Below, one piece after another: positions 29,084-37,015 of a DNA stretch of 37,169 nucleotides. Under the pieces are notes generated by a model that was not told the DNA's origin, made no database searches, and saw only the letters and a program-made list of their open reading frames with translations. The stretch covers positions 1 through 37,169 of the forward strand of contig WION01000522.1 of NCBI GenBank assembly GCA_015039365.1, given 5' to 3'. Source of the DNA: Amanita rubescens (lineage: Eukaryota > Basidiomycota > Agaricomycetes > Agaricales > Amanitaceae). Every line of letters starts with the position of its first letter. Position 1 is the first letter of the stretch. Both the position numbers and the translations under genes were made by a program.

Positions 29084-31211
29084 AGAATCCCCGAAAGGAA
29101 GTCCCCACATTGACTTAAAGCTGTTTGGCCCGGATGTCTCGGCTCCTGCGCCTTCCACGTGCGGAATTGCTCGAATGCCCGAGAGATCACCTGCTGGAAA
29201 GGGAGAAGTCAGCTTGGAGAAGCGAATGAGTGCAGTTAAGCACTCACCTGTAGCCGAAGCAGCCCCCACGCCGCCAAAGTCCATGCCCGTCTCGTATATA
29301 CGGGCCCTGCCTGCCTCTTCTTCCAAGGATGGAGTTCCTCTATCCCCCCGGGTGATCCCAATGCAACGTACGCCTATCGGTGTCAACACGCGTCGAGTAG
29401 TAAACGATACGACTCACCGTCAGGATGAGACTCCTCGAGTCTTCCGAAAACCTTCTTCGCCGCGGTATGAAACGCCTTCTCCTGCGATTTCGGAACGACG
29501 CAACCTCAGTGTTGTAATGAGTACAACGCCAAAGTCGAGCAGCTGGCTCTCACCTTCGAGGAACGCAATCTCCACGTCGCGAAACTCTACGCCCGTTTCC
29601 TTTATTCCGCGGGCCCCTCCTGTCAATAAGCCCAACGACAGGATTGCTATGTCTCTCCAGATGGTTTCGACGCGGCGTGCGCCAAATATAGTCAATACGC
29701 GTCGTGTGGTGAAAGTAGACGCTCACCATCATGATGAGACTTGTTTGAGAGTCTCATCAAAAGCCGTGAACCCGCGGATTGGTAAAACGCCGATTGCAGG
29801 TGTTGAAGGACGCTCCAACAAGCACTCTAATGTCAATAGAGGGCCAGCTATCAAGCAAGCCCTGATGTCCTCCCTTTCATCCGAGATGGGGGAGAGACGA
29901 CGGGTTCCTGACACCGTCGTCAGTAAGATAAAAGGAACAATGGAGGAAACACACTCACCTTTCGACAACGCAACCCTCTTGCTGCTCGAATCCGTGCAAA
30001 CTTTCCCGATCTTGACGCCTTACAACCGTCCCTTTGTGGAGGGGATCGTATCATCCTCTTTTGAAGTTTCGACACCTGTCACATTGGGTGTTGTCAATAA
30101 CGGACGTTTGGCAAGTATTGGCACTGACCAAGAGGTAAAGACTCTCACGAGAGTCTCATCGAAGACCACAGTTCCGCGGTCTGATAAACCACTCGCCGAA
30201 TGTTCTAACCTTGAGGAAGGGTATGCCGTTGAGCAAGCCCTGGCTTTTTCTCATTCAACCGAAGTGGGGAAGGGACGGCAAGCCTGTAATGCTGCCGTTA
30301 TCAACGAGCAGAAGGAGGAGGAAGCATCCTCACCCAGTGAAGTCCCGGTTGTTCCTGTACAATCGGTCTCCACTCCCGATGCCTCGTCCTTCACTCCCGT
30401 GCGAGACGTACCTCTTCGTCTGTTTTCAGACAAATACATACCGCCTGTTGAGGAGTTATCTAGACGACATGATGTTAGTGTCGTCTGTAAGACTTCGGAA
30501 GTGTGTTCATCACACTCACGTAGTCTCGAGACCACTCGAAAGCGGGCTATCGTTTCCACCGTTCCCTTTTCCGTTGAAGGGGAAGGGCAGCTCAAGAGAG
30601 CTGCTGCATATATTCAAGAGCGTATCAAACGTCGCTCTTCCGTGCCTGACGAGTTTCCTCGTTACGGTTCCAAAGGACCTCCCGATAAGCGTATGGAGAT
30701 TACATCAACAGCAATCGAGTCGCGACGTCTAGAAACAGATGTCATCAGAGCAAGGTTGGAGGCGAGAACAACGCTCACCTTGTCCCCATGTCGTACAAAG
30801 GGCGTCAAGCTCTCTCATTCATCGCCAGAGGCTACTCTTGAGTTGCCTGACTCGAGTCTTGGGACCTCGGTCACGGATGGTCGGGATTTGAAGCCACAAC
30901 AGCTCGGACAAGCTGTCGAAGCAATCAGATGCTCTGACGAGTGTCTAAAGACTGAGGATTCAGTCTTGGAGGAGTCGGTCATAGCTCCTCGGGTTCTTAA
31001 GAACGAATGGGCTCCTGGGCCTGATGAAGGACAGCCTGTGTCTTGGAAAGTTGTCAGTAAAACTGAAATGAGGAGTGCATGTCTGCACTCACCTGTTACC
31101 TCGGCGGCCCTCACGCCGTTTTGCTCTCTTGCCTGCCTTCCTGTCGCAGGCCCTTCCGTCCAGTCTGCTGATTTCAGAACTCAGCGGTTTTCTTACAAAG
31201 TCTTCTGGTGA
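29064..31211 (+). CDS. Hypothetical plus-strand frame B of the hairpin-dense element (715 codons)
   Basis: A Ser/Thr/Arg/Val-rich frame with no stop in 715 codons and no recognised domain. It holds three degenerate units of about 100 residues: NTRRVV followed by DETPRVF-, DETCLRVSSK- or KTLTRVSSK-like blocks, then AIKQAL or AVEQAL, then a GERR/GRQAC element. A separate block RAAAYIQERIKRRSSVPDEF recurs as RAATYVKERLNGRSSACDEF in the frame at 34437. The opposite strand in the same region has several intron-like segments, so either strand could be the coding one. The long open frame may be a by-product of base composition; confidence is low. Confidence 0.35.
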   Translation: MRTVLDRESPKGSPHIDLKLFGPDVSAPAPSTCGIARMPERSPAGKGEVSLEKRMSAVKHSPVAEAAPTPPKSMPVSYIRALPASSSKDGVPLSPRVIPMQRTPIGVNTRRVVNDTTHRQDETPRVFRKPSSPRYETPSPAISERRNLSVVMSTTPKSSSWLSPSRNAISTSRNSTPVSFIPRAPPVNKPNDRIAMSLQMVSTRRAPNIVNTRRVVKVDAHHHDETCLRVSSKAVNPRIGKTPIAGVEGRSNKHSNVNRGPAIKQALMSSLSSEMGERRRVPDTVVSKIKGTMEETHSPFDNATLLLLESVQTFPILTPYNRPFVEGIVSSSFEVSTPVTLGVVNNGRLASIGTDQEVKTLTRVSSKTTVPRSDKPLAECSNLEEGYAVEQALAFSHSTEVGKGRQACNAAVINEQKEEEASSPSEVPVVPVQSVSTPDASSFTPVRDVPLRLFSDKYIPPVEELSRRHDVSVVCKTSEVCSSHSRSLETTRKRAIVSTVPFSVEGEGQLKRAAAYIQERIKRRSSVPDEFPRYGSKGPPDKRMEITSTAIESRRLETDVIRARLEARTTLTLSPCRTKGVKLSHSSPEATLELPDSSLGTSVTDGRDLKPQQLGQAVEAIRCSDECLKTEDSVLEESVIAPRVLKNEWAPGPDEGQPVSWKVVSKTEMRSACLHSPVTSAALTPFCSLACLPVAGPSVQSADFRTQRFSYKVFW

Positions 31212-31479
31212 AGGAGACTGCGAGTGGCGACATAATAAGGTCGCTAACTCACCGAACAATCCGGGTGTTGGAACGCAATCGCCCGAATCCAAGATTAGAG
31301 TAGTAACGCTAGTCTCAAAGCCTTCGTTCAGCCTCAGCGTACACGCTAAAGGCTCAAGAACAGCCTATTAAGGCCGTTCTGAATGTGACTTTTTTTGTCG
31401 TCATCCAAGCGTTGCGAGAACCGCGAGTCTGCGAAACATTCCGTGGACAAGGTCAACATTAGAGCAGGGAAGGGTTTGG

Positions 31480-31909
31480 GTGCTGCTGAACGCTCACCTT
31501 TTACCAACGCAGTCTCAACGCTGCGTAGATCCTTGCCTGTTCCCTCTCTACGGGCCCCTCATGCCCGTTATTAAAGATGGGGCTACTCCGTCCTTTCCGA
31601 TGAATTCGACGCGACGCATGCTGGGAGTAGTCAATACGCGTCGAGTGGTGAGCGTAATGACTCACCTCAAACCTGAGACTCCCTCTCGAGTCTCTTGTGA
31701 AGTTGCTTCAACGCGGTCGGATAAAGCGCCATCCGCGGGTGCTCAAGGACGCTCCGATGAGCGTTCTAACAGTGCTGCAGGGCCTGCTGTTGAGCAAGCC
31801 CTTGTCCTTTCTTCTTTGAAAGAAGGGGAGGAACGGCGAGCCTGTGATGCCGTTATCAGTATACTAAGGAAGAATGAGGGAGAGTTTTCACCTGAGGCCT
31901 CGGTAGCCC
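31480..31909 (+). pseudogene. Fourth copy of the degenerate repeat unit, cut by a DNA transposon
   Basis: The frame reads NTRRVVSVMTHLKPETPSRV, a serine/arginine stretch, GPAVEQALVLSSLKEGEERR and ACDAVISILRKNEGEFSP, matching the units in frame B (29380-30340) position by position. It runs directly into the inserted element at 31910; the host sequence resumes at 34394 after the duplicated GGTAGCCC. Confidence 0.4.
31902..31909. repeat. 8-bp target site duplication GGTAGCCC, left copy
   Basis: This is the same eight bases as 34386-34393. Left of it the host reads GAGGCCTC and right of the second copy CACGTTACCC, consistent with an uninterrupted parent sequence. Confidence 0.8.
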
Positions 31910-34385
31910 GTCTTTACTGTCCCCCCCTATTCCGATCGGAGTCCGATCGGAGTCCGAGGAGTCCTATAGGAGTCACATCGGAATTTATTACAAATAAGAT
32001 TACATTAACATTACAAATTTTTTAACACTACATTTTTCAATCGGACTGGTATCGGATGAATAGGAAGCCTTCCGACGGACTCGAATAGGACATAGGACTC
32101 TAATAGGACTATTCCTATAGGACTCCGACAATTCTGCGCTTTTTAATGTAGTCTTTGTAGTCTCATTTGTAATACTACCATTTGCCAAGAGTACTGTGTG
32201 ACCGTGGGAAAATTTGGAAAAAAAAATGTGAAAAATGCAGAAAAATCATGTAATCAGATTAGTGTGTAAATGAACATGCCAAACAATGCCAAACTCAAGT
32301 TATTTGCAAAATACTGTTTTAAACGCTTCATGTTAAAAAATTGAATGGCTGCCAAAAATCTTGAAAAATCTGGAAAAATCATGCGATCAGATTAGTGTGG
32401 AAATTAACATGCCAAACAATGCCAAACTCAAGATATTTGCAAAATACTGTTTTAAACACTTCATGTTGAAAAATTGAAAGGCTGCTAAAAATCTTGAAAA
32501 ATCTGGAAAAATCATGTGATCAAGATGGTGCAAGAATCATGCTCTAGAACAGAGCCAAACCCAAGATATTTGTAATTTATTCTTCAGATATAATGGAGAG
32601 AAAATTGATAGGTTGCCAAAACATCTTGTGACTTTGTACAAGGGCCCCTGGTTATGTTGATAAGACAATTGAACCACTGGGGGTGTGGGGTCAGAGAAAC
32701 TTCAAACATATTAGGTAAAACAATAGAATATCATAGTCTTAGGTTTGAGGCAATTCTGGAACAGAGCATGGACAACCGTAAAGTTATAGTACTAGTAAAG
32801 GTGAGACTGACTGATATTGGCCTAGGCACTGTACTTAACTTCAAATTACTAATAGTACCTGTGATTGGAGGTAGCTGATAATGATCCATAGTAGGGCACT
32901 CAGTGTGGCAGGTCACAGGTGCCAGATGTCACTGCCACTGTGATTGGAACTTGAAGTTGATACTAGCCTATTACATGTCACTGAGCCACCATTCTGTTAC
33001 TAATAGTATTGACTCCCACATTATGCATGCCTGATTAGTTTTGGAAGTGACAGACCCACTTATGTATCTCTACTTACTCATCATCAAATTATCTATCATT
33101 GTCCACACTCTGTTCAATTTCTATCATCACTGTTCTCTTAGTATTTGAGTTAACCATTGCTGAGTTAACTTTGCCACCGTATGCTTCTAGTGTGGAAGCT
33201 TAGTACATCAGCTAACACAGCAAAAGTCTGATCACAGACTTGTCTGATGTTATCTGATGCTTAAGTGTCTCTCACTGCTCAGATGGTTAGATAGTCTGAA
33301 GACAAGTCAGACAACTTATGAAACACTGTCTGTCAGACAGTCAGATAATCTGTGTGTCAGCATCTGTCAGTGCCTATTAGATAGTCAGACAACCAGACAA
33401 TTAGTGTGTTAGCATCTGTCAGTGCCTGTCAGATAGTCAGACAGTCAGACAATTATTAATATGCTTCTAACAACCACAGCTCACTGTGCCATACCATCCG
33501 ACCAAATAACCAAGAACTCATCTCCACCTGCTTTCACCCCTTGACTTCAATACATACATAATCACAAATCCCTCATATTTACATACCTATGACAAATTGA
33601 CAATCATAGGTGATTGGTGGTGAGTCATTGGTTGTTGCTGGCAACAAACATGTGGGATTGTGGAACTAAAACTAGATCATCACTTCAACTGGCACTCTGC
33701 ACTGCACCTCCAGCAGCCACTGCCATGTGCATGTTGCCAATGTCCTTGACCTCAGCAGCTACTCACCACTCAAGTCACATTACTGAAACTGACTTTCACC
33801 ACTGCCAGCCCTTTCTAACTGATCACACATACTACATTGACTCATCATCACCAGCCAGACACACCCAAATTGTGTTGGGTTCAACTATGGCTTTGCAGGT
33901 GGTCACATGGAGTGGTGATACATTCCTTTACATTTACCTAGAATTTGGCTCAGATTTGTGTCCTAATTCTTGCATGACCTTGTGTGCATTTTTCAAGATC
34001 ACACTTGCATCTGAAAAGTATTTTGCAAATATGTCAAGTTTGCCATTGTTTGGTTTTATAATTCTTATATAACCTGGATCACATGGATTTTCCGCATTTT
34101 TTCAGTATTTTTTTGAATTTATTCTGCAAGTTAAAGATACCTAATATAAATAAACATAAATAAACAATACCAAACATGGTTCCCTATTTTTAAGGATTTT
34201 GGATTTCTTTTGCAAGTTAAGATGCCTAATATAAACAAACATAAACAAACAAAGCCAAACATGTTTCCTACCATTTTACCTTTTTTTACATTTTATCAGA
34301 AAGTGATCAGAGTCCTATAGGAGTCCTATAGGAGTCCTAGGAGTCTGTCGGAGTCTAATCGGACTGGGGGGGAGTGTAAAGTACT
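31910..34385. mobile_element. DNA transposon with terminal inverted repeats, non-autonomous (family D, copy 2)
   Basis: It is flanked by an 8-bp direct repeat GGTAGCCC (31902-31909, 34386-34393), which also restores the repeat unit of the host element. The ends are CTTTACTGTCCCCCCC and GGGGGGGAGTGTAAAG, the same type as the element at 15989-18270. Subterminal arrays are GGAGTCC, CCTATAGGAGTCC and TCCGATCGGAGTCC (31930-31975, 32080-32130, 34308-34365). The interior is AT-rich with a 133-bp tandem repeat (32241-32640), CAGACAGTCAGA-like strings (33290-33460) and a segment (33860-34080) homologous in inverted orientation to 16800-17060. No transposase frame is present. Confidence 0.85.
32241..32640. 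repeat. 133-bp tandem repeat inside the DNA transposon
   Basis: AAAAATCATG starts at 32241, 32374 and 32507, a regular 133-bp period, with GCCAAACTCAAG, TTTGCAAAATACTG and GGCTGCCAAAAATC repeated in each unit. The third unit is incomplete and diverges after about 32560. Confidence 0.85.
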
Positions 34386-34393
34386 GGTAGCCC
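34386..34393. repeat. 8-bp target site duplication GGTAGCCC, right copy
   Basis: This matches 31902-31909. Confidence 0.8.
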
Positions 34394-34436
34394 CACGTTA
34401 CCCGTTTGCGCTTCCGCCCCATCGCTCGTCATTCCC

Positions 34437-35636
34437 GTGCAAACTGCAAACCCTCGTCTGCCTACAGCGGAGCCCATGTCACCTATTAATACGGTACCAA
34501 GACGATGTGATCTAGACATTGTCTGTGAGACACTAATAGCGAGTGACAGATTGCACTCGCCAAGTTCCGAGACTGCCCAAAAGCAGTCTGTGCCTGCGGG
34601 CGCCCTTTCCAAAGACGGGAAAAGAACGTGGCTAGATAGAGCTGCCACGTACGTCAAAGAACGACTGAATGGTCGCTCTTCCGCATGCGACGAGTTCGAA
34701 CGTTGCAGCCACAAGGGTCCACCTAACAAGTTCCGGGAATCCGAGACTGACGAAGAGATTCGACGTCGTAGGCTAATAGACGTCGTAAATGAGTTGAAGG
34801 CGAGCGGGAAACCACGCTCACCTTGTGCTTGTCCCGAGAGCTCTAGGCTCTTCCGATCTCTGCCCAAGGATGGATCACCACAGTGCAGCAGCCTGCCAAT
34901 CCACAGCTGCAAAAAGATCCGTTTTACGGTCACGAATTTGTCGCCCGTCTTAGCCGTGCTACATGCAGCCCCTATGCTGCTCTGTTCATCTGAATCTGCC
35001 CCTTTACCACTCTGCCCTCCGAGTCTCTCTGCCCCTTTACCACGTCTGCCCTCCGAGTCTGCTGTTTCGCAGCAGACTGTTCCTTCCAGTCGGTCGAGTC
35101 TTGAACTTGACGGACTTGTTACGAAGTCTTCGGATGATGAAGACTGTAAGCTACGGCCTTGTAAGGTTGTTAGCTCATCGAGTTTTCCGGGTGATGGAAT
35201 GCACCCACCCGAAACTAAGACTGGCATGCTATTGCCAGTCTCGAAACCCAACGTAATTCGGGAATCTGCTTCTCGCATCCTGAGTATCGAACTCGAGTGG
35301 CGAGCGCGTTTCAAGCCACCAAACGTTGCATTTGAGCCTGAACGACGCAATAGGAGCATTGTTAGCAAAACTGTTAGCTCAAGTGCTACGAAGCACTTAC
35401 TATCAGCCAAGGCAGCGTTCGCGCCGCCTATTTCGCCATCTACGCGCTCACTGGGGATGTGTAACCCACGCATTGCGCGAGTTCTTAAGCCACCCGATTG
35501 GGCAGCTTTACGACGACTTATAAATGGAGTCGTTGGTATTTTCGAACTTAGACGAGGGTTGAGCTGCTCGCGTAGTAACGCGCGCTTGGCCCCCGTCTTC
35601 CGCTGTCTTCGCGCAGCTCTTGAGATCGGCTCTTAA
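34437..35636 (+). CDS. Hypothetical plus-strand frame C of the hairpin-dense element (399 codons)
   Basis: This Ser/Arg/Leu-rich frame is homologous to the second half of frame B: RAATYVKERLNGRSSACDEF and KGPPNK match the block at 30597-30690, and 35110-35250 matches 31190-31330 at the DNA level. No known domain. The C-terminus (DWAALRRLINGVVGIFELRR) lies outside the duplicated part. The minus strand also has a 372-codon open frame (34355-35473) with intron-like segments at 34773-34821 and 35338-35400. The coding strand is therefore unresolved. Confidence 0.35.
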   Translation: MQTANPRLPTAEPMSPINTVPRRCDLDIVCETLIASDRLHSPSSETAQKQSVPAGALSKDGKRTWLDRAATYVKERLNGRSSACDEFERCSHKGPPNKFRESETDEEIRRRRLIDVVNELKASGKPRSPCACPESSRLFRSLPKDGSPQCSSLPIHSCKKIRFTVTNLSPVLAVLHAAPMLLCSSESAPLPLCPPSLSAPLPRLPSESAVSQQTVPSSRSSLELDGLVTKSSDDEDCKLRPCKVVSSSSFPGDGMHPPETKTGMLLPVSKPNVIRESASRILSIELEWRARFKPPNVAFEPERRNRSIVSKTVSSSATKHLLSAKAAFAPPISPSTRSLGMCNPRIARVLKPPDWAALRRLINGVVGIFELRRGLSCSRSNARLAPVFRCLRAALEIGS

Positions 35637-36087
35637 GCTGGTCTGAGCCTGTAAATACTATGTGAATAAGGCTCTATTATGTTAATACATTTGAGTTGCT
35701 CGACAACTCACCTAATCTTAAGCCGCTGCAGACGGGATTCAAAACCCTGTCTATAATCCTGTTCGTGCTGTTTCATACAGCTCCCTAGATCGGCTAGCAA
35801 GCTGATCTTAAGCCTTTCATTCGGAGGGGAAGGGACTCAGGACGAGTTGTTTCCGATTCGTTTCGGGGCCTAACACAAGAGAGAGCACGATAGGCTCCCT
35901 CTGGAATCATTATAAGAACTCTCTTCCGAGTACTAGCCTTCGTCATCGTGTAGCAGATAGGAGAGGCCAAATGTCCAGACCTTGGTGATCCGAGGACCGG
36001 TCTTGAGTACCTGAGCCGTGCTCTTGTCTTCTTGAAGCGATAACAGTGTCGAGTTGAGCAACAAGCGCAGAAGTAGAAGACGAGGAC

Positions 36088-36333
36088 TTACCTTATCCCT
36101 GCTGCTGCCCTCACGCAGCTGTTATTGCTCCCCTCGCCTCTCCTGGATCTCCGTGGTGCGATGAAGGATTTCAGAACGGCTTTAAAGCCGTTCTCCATAG
36201 ATCTCGTTGATGGAGATCTTCTCGTGGCATTATCGCTAAGGGCTGGCGATAAACGAAGTCTGATGCGTCCTAGGCACGTGTCACATGACCGCGGCCTTCC
36301 GGCTCGCGCCCTTGAGCCGGTACTCATGCTCAA
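36088..36333 (-). CDS. Possible first exon of a minus-strand gene in the hairpin-dense element
   Basis: The frame starts MSMSTGSRARAGRPRSCDTC (first ATG at 36333), is strongly basic and reaches a GTAAGTCC donor at 36087. It includes four hairpins (36173-36320). Its end VRAAAGIR resembles the ends of other putative minus-strand exons (VRAAEVT before 31092, GAASAT before 29247), supporting a repeated exon family. No known domain. Confidence 0.3.
   Translation of the reverse strand: MSMSTGSRARAGRPRSCDTCLGRIRLRLSPALSDNATRRSPSTRSMENGFKAVLKSFIAPRRSRRGEGSNNSCVRAAAGIR
36173..36320. repeat. Cluster of four consecutive perfect hairpins
   Basis: Within 148 nt: a 22-nt perfect palindrome (36173-36194, arm AGAACGGCTTT), AGATCTC/GAGATCT (36199-36219), TTATCGC/GCGATAA (36230-36252) and CCGGCTC/GAGCCGG (36299-36320). 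Confidence 0.85.
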
Positions 36334-36442
36334 CTAAATGGAGCGCGAAATGTGTTCAGATCTCTCTCTCTCACCCAAAGCATCTCATCTTTGTCTACAT
36401 CCAACCGGGAAGCCATACTATCGCCCATTAGACCACGCGGCT

Positions 36443-36934
36443 ACTTAGTTCGCACTAAGTTCAACTGGTCACAACCGTGACACCTTCCTTAACAGGAAGG
36501 CACGTCTAATTTCGACGTGCCTGCTCGTCAAACACGGAGTAGGCCTTTGCTCCTCACGAACATAGTCAAATATGTTTGTTTCTGTAAGGGATAGACCCCC
36601 ATGTCTATCCCTCAACCTCGAATAAAGAAGTGTGGGTTTTACGAGTCGTAGAAACCACATTTTTTTCAATTTTTTCAATATTCTCCCACTAAAACCTTCA
36701 CCTTGAAGGTTTAACCTACTTTGATACACGTCCTTTGCACCCCGCAGGTGTGGTGGGTAGGGGAGAGTATGGGGAGCTGACCTCACCAGGACAGCTGCAA
36801 AATTGGCCTATCCCAAGGCCATTAAGTAACCAAGATCGCCTTCCAAGGAAGATCTAATATTCATTAAGAAAGAATTTGGTCCGCCACCAAATTTTTTCTT
36901 TCTTCTCTGCTAGTGATTCACGTACACGTGAATC
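36443..36934. repeat. Run of hairpins in the 3' region of the hairpin-dense element
   Basis: Perfect stems with short loops follow one another: 36443-36460 (7 bp), 36483-36500 (7 bp), 36498-36522 (9 bp), 36588-36611 (9 bp), 36692-36712 (9 bp), 36804-36821 (6 bp), 36873-36893 (8 bp, extendable with outer purine/pyrimidine pairs) and 36915-36934 (9 bp, 2-nt loop). No open frame of note covers this region, so coding constraint does not explain them. Confidence 0.85.
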
Positions 36935-37015
36935 TGGTGGGGGAGGGATCAGGAGCATATTTTCATGCACCTTCACTTCGAACTTGAGACTGCAGGGCAG
37001 TCTGGTGGGGGAGAG
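36935..37015 (+). other. Polypurine tract of the hairpin-dense element, with an upstream duplicate
   Basis: GGTGGGGGAGAG (37004-37015) abuts the right LTR. A near copy GGTGGGGGAGGG lies at 36936-36947 and a weaker one GGTGGGTAGGGGAGAG at 36752-36767. Each directly follows a hairpin (36987-37003, 36915-36934 and a weak one at 36738-36750). Confidence 0.7.

Larger units (their letters stand above)
29194..36087 (-). other. Series of intron-like segments on the minus strand of the hairpin-dense element
   Basis: On the minus strand at least eleven segments have donor, branch and acceptor: 29194-29247, 29374-29417, 29908-29958, 30284-30333, 30729-30778, 31036-31092, 31621-31665, 31842-31891, 34773-34821, 35338-35400 and 35649-35711 (44-63 nt). 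Donors are mostly GTGAGT, GTGAGC or GTAAGT. Branch-like strings include TTACTGAC (29908 and 31036 segments), GCTAAC, ATTAAC and GTTGAC. Acceptors are CAG or TAG. Possible flanking exons include MKQHEQDYRQGFESRLQRLK (before 35711) and the frame 36088-36333, which ends at a GTAAGT donor at 36087. Homologous segments in duplicated modules keep these signals. Splicing is an inference from sequence only. Confidence 0.45.

Noticed and set aside
30211..30732. 173-codon plus-strand frame overlapping frame B
   Set aside because: It lies within the longer 715-codon frame, shares none of the repeat-unit structure and shows no known domain.
36402..36446. Minus-strand GCCGCGTGGTCTAATGG resembles the 5' half and A box of a tRNA (Arg-like)
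   Set aside because: No B box or T-loop follows within 100 nt, and the anticodon and acceptor stems do not close, so it is not called as a tRNA gene.
27839..37015. Search for reverse transcriptase, integrase or protease motifs in the hairpin-dense element
   Set aside because: No YxDD, D-D-E or DSG/DTG context was found in any frame listed on either strand; the element is called non-autonomous.
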